Of a DNA stretch of 64,000 bases, positions 26,601 through 38,504 are shown one piece after another (position 1 is the stretch's first letter; each line of letters begins with the position of its first letter). This stretch comes from Hydractinia symbiolongicarpus (taxonomy: Eukaryota; Cnidaria; Hydrozoa; Anthoathecata; Hydractiniidae). Where the stretch lies: the NCBI RefSeq assembly GCF_029227915.1, contig NC_079879.1, positions 19,479,001 through 19,543,000 of the forward strand, in the 5' to 3' direction. The translations under genes and the position numbers were made by a program. Under the pieces are notes generated by a model that was given only the letters and a program-made list of their open reading frames with translations, was not told where the DNA came from and made no database searches.

Positions 26601-26864
26601 TTGCAAAGTATTGCGTGTAGTGCGTGAGATACAGGCTAGAACAAACCAATGCGTTACTTTTAGCGGGCAAGCTGAGGGTCAAAAGTTTAGTAGCCCAAAG
26701 GAGTGAAAAACTTTTTTAAAAATCTATTCTTCACCAATTATGCGAAAACGCACCACACGATACGTTTTAAGTCCAGTGAGAACCCCTAGGAAGACCTGTG
26801 TTAATATAGAATCAACAGTGCCTAAAGGACGTAGAATAATTCCAAGCAATATCTTTATGTCAAT
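23619..26864. other. No gene recognised; one GC-richer repeat-like patch
   Basis: No exon could be supported. Around 24.67-24.87 kb the base composition rises sharply in G+C (GGAGGCGCTTTAAGCCCC, GGTGCAGTCCGGGGGC), unlike its surroundings. This suggests the end of a mobile element or a foreign repeat. The frames there on both strands are probably by-products of that composition. Confidence 0.45.
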
Positions 26865-27971
26865 TTAAGAAATGTCATTTATCAGCCATAAAAATACTGT
26901 AAGAAACCAAACAATTTTAGACATAGCAACGACAACGTATCCATCACTTTCATGTTGTTGTGTAGCTTTATTGCATCCATCGCTAGTGCAGCAGTAACTC
27001 TAAATTGAAATAATGAAGAGCATAATTTGGAAAAACTAGTGTTATTCATTTTATGGTAACATAAGGCTTTCTTCAACCTTACTTTCATACTGCTTGGAAA
27101 AGATACAAGACGTTTTTCTCTAACTTTTTAATAAAGAGATTACTGAATGAGTTTTGGTTATTCATAGTTAGCCCGAGGGTTAGAATATCTTACAAATTAG
27201 ATGCTCTAAACACAAATTATTTGTTTTAATTTTTTTTTAGGTGTGATTGTAAGGCAAAATTATTCTTGTTGCAACAGGTCTGGAATTTAGAAAAAAAATG
27301 TTGGTATAATACCATACTTTGCATTTTTTCACTTTGAAATCAGAAGAATTTGTTTCCATCGTTTCTGTTGTTATGTTGCAGTATGAATCACACATGTCAG
27401 CCGTAACACACGCGAAAAATTCTTCCGTACTCGTTATGTTGTTTCCTTTAAGAGTGAAACTCATATTCCCTCCCACACATCTTGCGTTTGGATCACCTTG
27501 CCGACAGTCAGATATTATCTTTGTATGGTGTGTGCTCCCAATTTCATAACATTTCAGTGCCTGTCCTAGATGTAAGTATTACACAAATTCAAAAGTCAAA
27601 CGGTCAAAGTGAACATGATGGTTTTGCACTAAAACCGAAAATTCCAACCGTTTTAGTGAGTTAAAATATTATTCTCTATTAGTTCAGTTGGCTCAACCTT
27701 TTTAACTCAAACCATGCACTGGTTTTTGTTACTAAAATTCATCGCTGAAATTTAACAAAAAATCAGTCGGCATTCGCAAGGAATAAAACATTGCCGCGCT
27801 ATTTCTAAGATTTGAAATGAAAATGGATCAAAAAAAAGTTAATTTCGAATCATTTTAAACGTCTAAACTTGGCGGGCGCCATTTTGAGGTCTCGTCCACC
27901 GATCGCCAACCCTGCTTCACCAATGAAAACACGATGCAGGATTTAACTACTGTAATAAGTTTTAGGTCCAT
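26865..27971 (-). CDS. Ly6/uPAR-like GPI-anchored protein, copy C (three exons)
   Basis: Proposed exons on the - strand are 27971-27911, 27565-27318 and 26999-26865, giving 147 residues. Exons 2 and 3 are strong. Exon 2 begins at a TCTAG acceptor with QALKCYE and carries six more cysteines, ending KKCK at a GTATGG donor. Exon 3 starts SYCC, reads TSDGCNKA and ends in a hydrophobic tail suitable for GPI attachment. Exon 1 encodes a signal-like MDLKLITVVKSCIVFSLVKQ and joins in the same phase 1 as its paralogs, but its donor (GTTGGC) is weak. The ten cysteines and the CC-x5-CN ending match copies A and B. Ly6-type proteins are small disulphide-bonded surface proteins. The ligand is unknown. Confidence 0.7.
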
Positions 27972-27979
27972 TTTGAAGG

Positions 27980-28585
27980 TACACACCTTTAATTTAAAAA
28001 GTGATAAAGGAAACATTGTATTGACGGAAAAAAATCCACTAACGTAAGGAAGCAAGCATCAGTGTACATTTGGCACCGGTGAGGGGAAATGATATTGAGA
28101 GAGTATTATCTTTATGCACATTAGGAATTTTTGGAAAGACGTGGTTTTTCGAAATTAATTTTGTGTTGGGTCTGCTTTCATATTCTTCCTTTCGAGTTGG
28201 CATATTAAATTATTTGATCAGTAGAATACTCATTCAAACACGTGACTTTTTGTAAAAGTGGTCATATGGTATAAAGAAACCATAAAAAGTCTCAAGGAAT
28301 TATTACATGGCCACAATTATTATAAAGTAACTGGTCAGACAGGGGAATTAAGCTGAAGTGCCCTACAAAGGTTGGACACAACTGTCATTTAATTTCAGTT
28401 CTAGTAAAAAAGAGATTCTGATCCCCTCACTCAAATGTATGATCCTTATTAACTGTTAAGCATTATGAAGAAGTCTTACCCCAAAATGCAAATGTCGCAC
28501 ATTCATTGGTTTATTTTATAAAAGCATAATACCTGGTTCTCAAACAACGATTAAATGCATGGTTTATAACTCCTTTTTTTGCAAA
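27980..28585. other. No gene recognised
   Basis: Sequence between Ly6 copy C and the retrotransposon relic. No supported features. Confidence 0.4.
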
Positions 28586-28589
28586 ATAG

Positions 28590-29245
28590 GATTTCCTGTC
28601 ACATTTGAACCTGGAATTTGACATTCAAGTTAATACATTGGAGCCAGTTGAGTCAGTTCCAATGTTGAAATAGGGGACAAGACGATTTGTAAAGATTGCT
28701 GTTGTCAACAATCCTCAGCATGAGATGATACTGTTATCAAACAATCCCCCTGGTAACCTACATCAAGTACAATCTATAACACCAATCCAACCAATTGTAT
28801 TAACAGGGGAAAAGAGATAAATCAATTTAAAGGTAAATGAAGTTTAGGCAACTAATACTAGAACCGATCGGACATTTGATAACAATAAGGTCAGAAACGA
28901 ATATCAACAAACTGATTGCAAAAACATTATATATCAACTTGAAATAAGGTGTTGAATCAGAAGCAACAGACAATCGTAGATGAGCTAGTAAAAGATAAAC
29001 GTGATGTGTTTTTTACTAGATGAAATGATAGTGGTGATGTCAAGGAATGTGAAATGTCAATAACTTTCTTTGACTGGTATCCATTTTTTCGTATCCAAGA
29101 AGCTTTGGACAGTCGCTACTAGAAACTTGGGTTTTCAGTGTAGATCGAAAAAAGGCATACCTTAAAATTCACTTGGATGATAAAAAGAGATCTAACCAAT
29201 TACAACTTTTATCACACCTTGTTAGATTTTACAGGTACCTAGAAC
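28590..29245 (+). pseudogene. Decayed Ty3/gypsy-type retrotransposon pol relic
   Basis: Translating in shifting frames gives fragments in the order expected for the end of the protease region and the start of reverse transcriptase in Ty3/gypsy elements. They are VNTLEPVESVPML, then KIAVVNNPQHEMILL and a GNLHQVQSITPI phrase, next KRDVFFTR and DVKECEMSITF. Finally come IQEALDS, LGFSV and a FYHTL/DFTG region matching the area before the catalytic centre. Stops and frameshifts are frequent and the catalytic YxDD region is absent, so it is an old inactive fragment. No LTRs were recognised. Confidence 0.55.
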
Positions 29246-29809
29246 CCTACGCATATATTAACACTCTTTTACTGCGGTTGTTTGTTATAACATTTGACAA
29301 GTTACAACGATGTTGTTCAAACTAAATAAATACTTATAATTCCGATACTAGCTCGCCACAATATAATATCCAACGTGGAAACTAAAGTAATCGCGTACTG
29401 ATTAAGTAAGTTGAGTTTCGTATTAATACAGATCCTGAATTTGATGTGAAAAACGAGTTTGACGTAAAAAATCTAGCTTTTTGAGTTTGACTAAAACTGA
29501 GACACTTCTCGCTCGTTCAAGGTTCGAATAAAAACCTTAAAAATAAATCTATATATATAATCTATAGTCTGTTGTTGTGTGTTTTGTTTTTATGTAAAAT
29601 ACCTAGCATAGTAACACATGTCGAAAAGTCAAAGTGACATTACACACCTTGAGGTCTATATCAATGGACCCGTGTGCCATTAAAAATTGTCACATGCTCC
29701 CGTAAAATTTCTTGAAAGGATTGTTACGGGCAACTTCTAGTTTCCAGACGTGCACAAGTCAAGTAAACATTAAAGAAAAGCCGCACACAAAGTAAATCCA
29801 GAAGAGAGA
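29246..29809. other. No gene recognised
   Basis: No exon supported. A phrase near 29555-29590 (TCTATATATATAATCTATAG then GTCTG) resembles a Helitron 5' end, but no matching 3' hairpin was found. Confidence 0.4.
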
Positions 29810-30445
29810 ATGAAAAACTTCAGAGATCACGGAGAGAGTGACTCAGACTCGTCATCAAATGATAGTGTCGTAGAATATTATTTTCAGGAGGCACTCGAGA
29901 AGACCAAAAGTAAAGAAAGCTTGAAACACATAAACAGATAGAAACAGGAGTGGTGGTGTTATTGATATTAGTTGAGAAAAAAAAAGAAATAAAGATCGCA
30001 AAAGATTGAAATAAAGAAGACAGAGATTCTGAGAAAATTGTGAAATCAGATGTAAGAAAAAGAGTGAAGGAAACCAGAAAGGATAAAACGAAGAAAGGGA
30101 GGAGAAAGAGAAAAAGAGATAGAACAGATTATGGTGAAAACAATACTTCTTAGAAAAAAGAAGTGGCAGCAAAAAGCAAAAAGGAAGTGGGAATTGCAAG
30201 ATGGTCAGCAAACTTTAACAACAAACGTACAGCAACCATCTTCCTATAAACAGCAACCGTCTACAGAAAAACAACAATCTTCTGAAGATGAACAACAATC
30301 TTTTGAAAATGAATATGGGGGAGGTGGATGGGGTAAAACGCCTTCCAACCCCACAACAAAATACATTCTTCTTGCTGTTGTTACACAACCTTATCTAATT
30401 ATTCGTGATCGTGCTATATATTATTACGCATCAAAATGTAACTAA
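29810..30445 (+). pseudogene. Broken charged, Gln-rich reading frames in a purine-rich tract
   Basis: The + strand is strikingly purine-rich from about 29780 to 30310. Three frames follow each other. The first (29810-29941) starts with Met and carries an acidic Ser-rich stretch (ESDSDSSSNDS) and a helical Glu/Lys segment. The second (about 29.99-30.15 kb) is basic (KGRRKRKRDRTD). The third, at 30131-30445, is Gln/Ser-rich (QQPS and EKQQSSEDEQQ repeats). Together they look like one low-complexity nuclear-type protein interrupted by stops, or separate exons whose splice sites I cannot place. No conserved domain is visible. It may instead be non-coding purine-rich DNA. Confidence 0.25.
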
Positions 30446-32374
30446 AAATGACAGATAATTATCAGCCATTACCTTGCTTTTAACTCAAATGTTCAAGTAA
30501 AATATACTTCAAATTATTTAAACAAGCTAGCTAACTATATCCTTTGACATTTTGCATACAAGTTTATTGAAAGAACATGCAAGTTTTTTTCACATAAGCC
30601 AGTCCAAGCGGCAACAATAACTTTAAAATTTTTAAGGTGTGAATTACATTCTTAAATCTAGCAACATTTTTCCTTTTTTAAATAAAAATAAAAAAGTAAT
30701 TATTCATAAAGAGGTTTTCTAGATGTCTATGTTGTTCTAAAGTATGTATTTTCTTGCACACTAACCTTTTGCGTGGTTTATTTATTACACGCCATTCTTC
30801 TGTTATACGCGGGTTGAGCTTGCTAAATTGTTTCGTAACCCCTTTAAAGAAGTTTTTTAAATGAACGTAGGTTGCCGTCATTCATGGTAGATTAAAGATT
30901 TCGCATAGTTTCGAAGTACACGTCCCCACTTTGTTAAAGTAAATTTGCAAAATTCATTCACAAAACGATAAACACAGGCAACAACAAAAACTAACCTGTT
31001 TGGCAAAATACAAGACTAAAGCATAAAACTGATGCTGGAATAAAATTGCCTTTTCCAGACGGCAGAGACGTGTTTTATTTATGAAAAGCAACCATAAGGC
31101 GTTTGATTCAGTAATGGAAGTAGACTTGTTTTTATTGTGATAAGATTAGACTATTTTGAGATGTCAAATACCTCCTTAGTTAGAGGCGAACATGTGTGCA
31201 TAATAAAACAGGATAAACTGACCGCCAGATAATGAAATTATTTTCAAATTATAGTAACGCTTCATCTTTTCAAATTTTTTTTTATACACCTTGTGTTTCT
31301 TATTTAAAGTTCGAAATTTTTACAGCTCAGAAACGTTCTTAGTAAAGTTGATGTTCTTAAAACTTTCCGATCTATCCTAGTTTCAGCAAAACCTATTGTG
31401 CCTTAGTAGGGGAAACGTTTTCTCTAGTTAAAAGTTTTTCCGATTAACTTGCGTTATCTCAATCAAACAACTTTTTTCAGCTAGCATTGATGGTCTTACT
31501 AATCTGGAGCTAATTTATGGTCCCTAGCGAAGCCTTGTAGTCGTTTTCTCAAGCTTTTTAGAATTTAAACTCATAGAAACCAGCTCATTATAAACATTTT
31601 TGTATCTGTATTCGAACGCTATCGAATCAAATTTTCGAATTTTTTGAAGGTAAGTCGATTCTTTTATAAATTAATCGCCTTCAACAATTAAGCATCGCGC
31701 ATTTTCTCCTGGGTATAATCTTGTTATCTTGAAGTCGCGTTATCTCGAAAATCGCACTATCTTGAGCTTTTTGTTTGGTCTGTCGAGAGTTTATAATAGC
31801 CTAAATCTTCCGAAAACCTTAATAAAGGTCTATTAACTTACTAAATGTGCATATTTTGTTCCTACTTCATTCATACAACATATGCTAATAGCTAACAAAA
31901 TTTATTTTCCAATTTTTTGTGCTCAACCTAAAAAAACGTTATTGATTTTCTTATTTGTGCGACAGAAAAGACTCATTTCTAAACAATTCGGTATAAATTG
32001 TTTCTTCGCGCACACCCAACATTAGTCGGTTAAAAACGATTGGTGACTAAATATTTTCCTTATTAACAATTTTCTTCAACAAACTTAAAGACCGGCTTTT
32101 TAAAACTTTTATATAAATTTTGCAAGGCCTTAATAAAACCCTTGATGTTTGTTGTGTTTGTTTTTAGTGTATTATTGGAGCTTCCTGACTCCTAAATTCT
32201 GTGATTAATAAAAGAACACAGGCAATAGTCTGTCTACATAGCCCGTTGCTGTTATCAGTTATTTATCACTAGTATTAAAACTCGTTAAATAATTAAATTG
32301 TAAAGATAGTGAAAAATGAATGAAAAGCAACTAAATAAACTGTAAAATCATGGGCAGATACAGGATTTTTTTCT
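30446..32374. other. No gene recognised
   Basis: A+T-rich sequence. Near 31.43-31.77 kb several phrases (GCGTTATCTC, GTTATCTTGAA, TTATCTCGAAA) resemble degraded termini of a pogo/Tigger-like element, but I could not define an element. A strong donor-like AAG|GTAAGT at about 31650 has no open exon before it. Confidence 0.4.
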
Positions 32375-32485
32375 TATAACTGTCGTCACTATTTATTACT
32401 GTCGCTACTAGTTATAACTGACGCGGCTAGTTATAACTGTCGCCGCTAGTTATAACTGTCGTCACTAGTTATTACTGCCGCCACT
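32375..32485. repeat. 19-bp minisatellite, six units
   Basis: Units begin at 32375, 32394, 32413, 32432, 32451 and 32470, with consensus TATAACTGTCGTCACTAGT and a few substitutions per unit. The last is shortened. It is higher in G+C than its flanks. No coding role is evident. Confidence 0.9.
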
Positions 32486-35028
32486 CTCGACACATATATC
32501 GCCGGGTTTTTTTTCATGCCACTTAAAATGTCTTTAAATGTCTTCACTCGTTTTTCTGCCGGTTGCTATCTACCCTTGTAACGGTTGACTAGACAATACT
32601 TCTCCTCTCTATACCCTGTCCCATATGTTGATTCATTCCTTATTACGTATTATAAGTTCGTACATCACAAAAAGCGGGTCTGTATTCAGGGGTTTTTCGA
32701 CCATCTCCGACCATGTCTTTACTGAAAATATATAAAAAAAATCAATAATCAATCGCATTAAACGTAACTATCTCGCATCAATAATTATGAAATACTGTTA
32801 ACATTTATTTAACGACTCTTCTGTTAATTGAAAGCGTCCGCCATGCTCAAAAGTCTTTGCACCACCAGAATTTTCCTTGAGGCTCGCTACTTGTGGTACC
32901 AGTTTACGTGAAGGACGCATACGCTGGTCTTGATTTTTCAATGCTGTAATGCTAATTAAGCTTTATTACCTAGCATACTGAGTTCGTAAAAAGTGTGTTG
33001 TGACATTTTTAGTAGTTAATGCAGTTGAGTTCACGGTTAGCAATACTGGGTCAAATTCTATTTGGTTAGCCTCATCAAGAGATATATAGCTACCTAGCTT
33101 CCCTGTCTATTGCAATCGAATTATCTTTCATGTTCCTGAAATCTAAATAGAAATAAAATAGAAAATAGCTAAAGCTGTTTTGGTATAAGTTTTAAATAAA
33201 GTTTTAATTTTTTAAAGTCACGAAGTTCCAAAGACCGCTATTTTTACGTAAAAAAATGTGGGATAATACACTGAGTACATTTACGAAAATTAACCCGTAA
33301 ATTCTGTCTTTAAACGTCGGCTTCCCAACGTCCTTTACTTAAATGTTATTACTAAAGTAAAGAATAAACCCTTACCTTCGTACATCTACGAATGATTCAT
33401 ATTCCGCTCAGTATTTCTTGAAAAAAAACACGTTTGTTTTTTAAATATATACGACACAACAAATATGGTTGCTTCACCCTCGGCTACTTCTCTAACTGAT
33501 TTTCAAGGTCAATTATTTTGAAGACGAGGGTAAGCCCCTTGGATCTCTTTAATCAATTAACTTTGTCAAAATTAAGTAGAAAAAACCAATTTTTTTTTTT
33601 AATCTTTTACAAGTGAAAAAATCTGTAATTAGTCAGTTGCCGAGAAGCGGATTGTCTCTTCTTTTTTAATTACATCTCTATGGCTTTGCACATCATAAAA
33701 CGCTGATTAACAAAAATGTATAAAATTATTTGAGGAAAGATCAAGCATATGAAGGAGTAAAGGTTTTGTAAAAAATGTCATCAACTTATTGAATCCGAAA
33801 CGGATGATTTAGTCAGCTTTAGGGAATTTGACATATTTTGTTCTCGAGTATAGCAGAACGAAATATCTGTTTTTAAGTTATTAGACAACCTCAGAGTTAA
33901 CAGACGCGTAATAAAACAGCGTATTTTTCCGAATAAAAGCTGACTATGAGAGTTAAAAGGGACCAGTGTTTTTTTCGCGGCTTTAGCGTGCGTAACGGAC
34001 ACACACAACACACAACACAATGATACGCCAATTAACAAATAAAAAATAAGTAATGGTTTGTGTAAATAAACTTTAAGGTGTACGGAATTTGTGAGCAAAA
34101 GAGCAGCAAAAAAAGTAGTCATAACATATACACAGATACAAGGTATTGTCAGTTATTTACTTTATAAACAAGACACTTTTCTTGTGGACATTAGTGGTCA
34201 TGTTTTCAAAGCTGCGAAGAAAATATATATTACAGTGTATATGTGTTATTTTCAAAGAAAACAAAAATGGTAGGGATGAAGTTTGGATTGGTTATTAATA
34301 TTTATATCATCGTGTTCAGCAATTGGTATCAAAATAAGCAAACTACTACACAAATTAGTGGATTTTAATTGGCTGTATGCAAAATTATTATGTTAATTAA
34401 AAAAACGGTTGTAGGTTAACAAGATCCAAAACTTAAACTTATTAGGGCTTTGCAGCAAAAGCGTCTTCACTTTGTTTACATATGTTTGGAGGCAGGCCAT
34501 CTGAGAGATTCAGAAAGAAGCAAAAATACCTGTAGTAGCGGTCAGTTGATAGTAAACCAGTACAATGCTTGAGACTAAATAAACTGGATTCATCTTTCCT
34601 TCTCTCCTTTGTTCCCTGAAAATTCTTTCCTATCATTTGACTCTTTTCTTTTAAAAACCATATGTTGTAATCACTATCTACAAGTCCTCTAAACATGTTT
34701 TTTAGGAAAAGATCGTTTCTAAAAAACCGATGGTTATGCTTAAGCAAACAAAAGAAAATAATTATGTTTTCCACTGTGTTTTTTCGGTAACTCATTGGCC
34801 GAGAATTTTTATTTTTATTCTAGTATCACAGTTTAAGTACAAGCTAATGTCTACCTAAGTTTAAGGGGTAGAAATTGAACGTCTTTAGTGTGTATTTAAA
34901 ATCTACTATTGTAAACATATCTTTAACTATCTGAACAATTCTTCTTTTCTTCATTGTTGACGACCGTCTTAACTTTTTTTGACTTCAAAGCATCGGGATA
35001 AAGTATAAAATAGAACGTAGGCATAATT
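32486..35028. other. No gene confidently recognised
   Basis: Two longer - strand frames are present. The one at 33781-34122 has a signal-like hydrophobic run (LLIFYLLIGVSLCCVLCVSV) followed by a basic region. The one at 34442-34795 has mixed composition and ends with Cys and acidic residues. Neither has a recognisable domain, splice context or promoter. I list them only as open frames. Confidence 0.3.
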
Positions 35029-35132
35029 ATGCATATCACCACCAAATATGGTGGTGATATGCATAATTATATGCATATCACCACCAAATATGGTGGTGAT
35101 ATGCATAATTATATGCATATCACCACCAAATA
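35029..35132. repeat. Tandem array of palindromes, 42-bp period
   Basis: A perfect 36-bp palindrome-with-loop (ATGCATATCACCACCA, AATA, then its reverse complement) occurs at 35029-35064 and, 42 bases on, at 35071-35106. A half unit at 35113-35132 ends the array. Spacers are AATTAT. Each unit can form a 16-bp-stem hairpin. Confidence 0.92.
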
Positions 35133-37303
35133 TAAGTGTCAACAAAAGTTTTTTTAGTCATTTAACGAAAATATCGACCAATTAGAGTCAGCGCTCTTTT
35201 AAATTGTAAGGTCATTAAAACTTCCCGTTACTTTCTTACTTAAAACGTGCTAAGCCTAGTGTTTATTTAATTTTACCATCTTTTTACCTAGTGTTTATTT
35301 GAGAATGACGTTTAATCAAAACGCCTTAATTAAGCCAGGCGCACAGTGAATATGTCAAACCAACAAAGGCTATGTCGAGTAACTCGCCCGTCTTTTATTT
35401 ACCGTATTTCGTGTGTATCGCTACTCGCAGCAATTGATCTAAAATAGACATTTACGCAAGGCCAACATTTTGTCAATGAGCTGTGCAAAAGATTTCGAAA
35501 AGGACTCTTTACTGGAGTTATCAAGTTTGATGAACTATGGTGTATATAGCATTGGGTGCTAAAAGGACCTTAGGCGTAAATAGACCCAGCGCAATGTGTG
35601 CAAAAAAATGTGCATAAAACACTTTCTTAGAGTGCGACAAGAAAGGAACGGCATTTTAAATGATCTCTAAAGAGCAAGTTAGCTGCAATGGCAGGAAGAA
35701 GCCTTGAGCTTGGCTCTCACCTGAAGCATTTTTGTGGTGTTAGATTGAACACTATGGTGTTGCAGAATGTTAACACCCTAGATTTACAGTAGTTCAATTT
35801 CAGAATTTTTATGTTTTTATAAGTTTTACTGGGAGATGTTTTCGTTGGTTGAAAAGATATGATGCGCACAGCATGGTTTAAAGAATGGATATTCTTTTAA
35901 TTAACTACTGAATGTTCAGTGACCCCAACTTTGGCAACAGTGCTGCAGGCCAGAGTGAAAAATGGTATAGTAGAGGGGAATAAAAATGTTAAGGAGGACA
36001 AGATGGTGAATTTTTTAAAGTGCTTCATTCTTTTTAAAGTGGCTTTTCTTAGTTCGGTTGCAAAGTTATTAATTTGGGACTTCTAGGTCGTGATGTTTGG
36101 TTGAAACTTCGTCCAATACTCTGAGCACTCTGAACTCTCACCCAGTTCAGCACGAAAAACCAATCGAGCTACAAAACTGGTATATATGGAAGGGAGCGCG
36201 AAACACTTCAAGCTCAGCATCAAAATCTATGATCCCAAGACAAACTCCGAAAATGCACCGTAGTGACTTATTGCAGAGTACCTCTACAGGGATTTTAGCG
36301 GAAAAGTTCTACAATCCAGATTGTGTCACTATAATAAACTATTTGGGAAAAAACAATTCAAGTGTAGTACTTTTTATTGAACCTATGAATAAAACAAATC
36401 TTCAATACTATGAAGACAATATGGACACCTTCATGGATGCGTTCTATATCCCTGGGGATGAATTGTGTAATTAACAAAGGTCTTAGGCTGAATTCCAAAG
36501 TGTTCTTTCACCAGTCGAACTTGCAGGCACATATTCGAAAGCATGTGCTTTGATCAGACGTTTAGGGATTGTAAAGAAGTGCAGAAAACCTGTAAAGAAT
36601 GTACCAAAAACCAAGCTTACGAACTCTTTCAAATGGGATGGTTGTTGGCCTTGTAATTGTGTACTGTAGTTATCACGAACAGGATGTTTCTGGAATGAGA
36701 TCTAACATGTATAGGACGCAAAAGAGTGGGAGACCATCCTTGGCCTAGACGTAAGCATGCTGTATCCTACCACCAAGGTGTACGACTTTCATGGGGTAAA
36801 GAAAAGTTAATCAGCAACCAACGCCTAAGGTTGTTAACTAAAGGAGTGAAAAGGGTCGTTGTTTGGTTATACACAGGTCAACATAGAATTGCCCTGATGT
36901 TGTATGAGAAATTCAGTGAAATGTCTTCCTTGTTCACTGTTAGGAAGATAACAGATGACCAGATCCCTCAGAATATGCATGTGTATCTTTACCATACAGG
37001 GCGAATAAAGATTCTTGAACAAGTGGCTTATCCGAAGCCGAATTTATAGGATCTCGGATAATTTTTTCGAAAGCAAAGTTTTTTTATTTTATAGAAGGTA
37101 ATAATGGCATAAAGTTCTCGGGTAAGGCCATATCGAAAGAACAAAACGCAATGACTGTGATATTCAGTGGTAAATAGAAGTGCAAGATAAAAAACATCGC
37201 TTTTGTCATGTAATAAAGAAATAATAAAATCTTACGCACAAGTTCCAAAAAAAGATACAGAAAAATCTAGTAGCATCTACTATTATTGTTACAGTTTCTG
37301 ATA
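35133..37303. other. Anonymous region with two unrecognised open frames
   Basis: Two + strand frames stand out: 36097-36474 (125 codons, polar, with AEKFYNPDCVTIINYLGK and an acidic C-terminus) and 36726-37049 (107 codons, basic, with RVVVWLYTG). The intervening sequence contains stops in all frames, but other frames also look protein-like (a LQAHIRKHV phrase reminiscent of the end of a C2H2 finger, and CKEVQKTCKEC). This suggests a decayed gene or mobile element of unknown family. Confidence 0.3.
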
Positions 37304-38076
37304 CAGTAGAGTCTCCATAACTCGAACCTCTATAACTCGAATCTCTCCTTAACTCGAACAAATTCGTTGGCACCGTGAAAATTTCCTAATAAACTCTTAT
37401 AAAAAAACCTCTACAACTCGAACCTCCATAACTCGAATCTTCCCTTAACTCGAACAAATTTTTTTGTCCCTTGGAGACTTTTCTCTCCATAACTCGAATT
37501 TTCTGACATCATAATCAAAATTCGAACAGTTTTCCTGATAAATTGGGTCTAAAAATCTTGTTAATACGTGTTTTGCAGGCCTTATTATTAATTCGAATGA
37601 TTAATGATGCGTCATCCAAACCTTTCGAACGTCTTTTTCGAACGTTTTCGAGAAAATCTAAAGAATTTCAAAAGAAAGACACTCTCATAACAATGTCGTC
37701 TGTGGCAGGATCAAAGCGTCGAATTGACAATAAGTCGTGCAAAATCAAGTACAAAGCTCTTAAAGCGTTGGAAAAGGGTACTGCGCCAAAGGATGTGGCA
37801 AAAGAGTTCAAAATTCCTCCAAGCACCCTGTCAACTTGGAAAAAAAATAAAGAAAAGATTTACAAGCAGTTTAACAAATACAAAATACAATACTTTCATT
37901 AACCTAATAGCCCCCTTAAAGTTAGACTTAAGATTAAATATAACGTTTTTATCCAGCTGGTTCACGTAAAGGGAGGATATTGCGCTAAAAGTTGAAAACC
38001 TCTACAACTCGAATGTCTCCATATCTCGAACGATTTCCTTTTCCCCGTGGCTGTTCGAGTTATGGAGACTCTACTG
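37304..38076. mobile_element. pogo/Tigger-type DNA transposon, internally reduced
   Basis: The element begins CAGTAGAGTCTCCATAACTC and ends with the exact reverse complement. The first 24 bases match perfectly at the two ends. It is flanked on both sides by TA (37302-37303 and 38077-38078), the target duplication of the Tc1/mariner-pogo superfamily. ACTCGAAC/T phrases are repeated inside both ends, especially 37318-37500. At 773 bp it is far shorter than an autonomous pogo element (usually over 2 kb) and keeps only a short transposase N-terminus (37693-37902). Confidence 0.92.
37693..37902 (+). CDS. pogo transposase N-terminal DNA-binding fragment (HTH_psq / CENP-B-like)
   Basis: A 69-codon frame inside the pogo element. 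Residues about 7-56 follow the Psq/CENP-B helix-turn-helix pattern: KRRIDNKSCKIKYKALKALE, then KGTAPKDVAKEF and IPPSTLSTWKKNKEKI. The fold binds the element's own terminal repeats. The DDE catalytic domain is missing and the frame ends soon after the first helix-turn-helix (NKYKIQYFH). I chose the Met at 37693 because it begins the domain; the frame is open further upstream to 37543 without conserved sequence. A protein with only this domain could bind the ends without cutting them. Whether it is expressed is unknown. Confidence 0.75.
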   Translation: MSSVAGSKRRIDNKSCKIKYKALKALEKGTAPKDVAKEFKIPPSTLSTWKKNKEKIYKQFNKYKIQYFH

Positions 38077-38078
38077 TA

Positions 38079-38504
38079 GTTTCTTTCATTAAAAATTCCG
38101 CGTTTATAGTGGAAGTATGATCTTCGAACCCAAATTAAGAGTAACTAAATAGAACATTTGTGTAGGATGATTAGTTTTAAATCTCTTGCGCTAATTGCCA
38201 TTAAATTAACCCCACGAGAATTATTTGCATTGGGTAGTGATTTTTACCGTGGACTCGCCTTATTGTTGACTGGAATTGTTGTCGTTTGAAACTTTATTAT
38301 GCGCGGGAGTCTGTAGCGAGCCATGAAAACAACACATAAAACGGGACTGGACTGCTTTCACTTACTCATGCTAAAGTCTTATATCTGTCGGTTTATATAT
38401 CTATTTAATAAAAAAGTTTTGATGTCGCGAATGCCATTGTGTGTTACAGCAAGTGTGCACAAGATGTTTCCTCAGCCCCTGTTAGCCGCCAAATTTTCGT
38501 TACT
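38079..38504. other. No gene recognised
   Basis: Short spacer between the pogo element and segmental duplication block A. No supported features. Confidence 0.4.

Noticed and set aside
27319-27664. + strand frames opposite Ly6 copy C
   Set aside because: Shadows of the - strand exon 2. The cysteine pattern and splice sites support the - strand.
28441-28560. Alternative first exon for Ly6 copy C near a TTACCCC donor
   Set aside because: The frames there hit stops or give no hydrophobic signal peptide, and the phase does not fit exon 2.
29555-29590. Possible second Helitron family 5' end (TCTATATATATAATC)
   Set aside because: No matching 3' hairpin with CTRR was found, and the phrase is simple A+T-rich sequence.
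31430-31770. Possible second pogo/Tigger element from GTTATCTCGAA-like words
   Set aside because: No paired inverted ends with TA duplications could be located.
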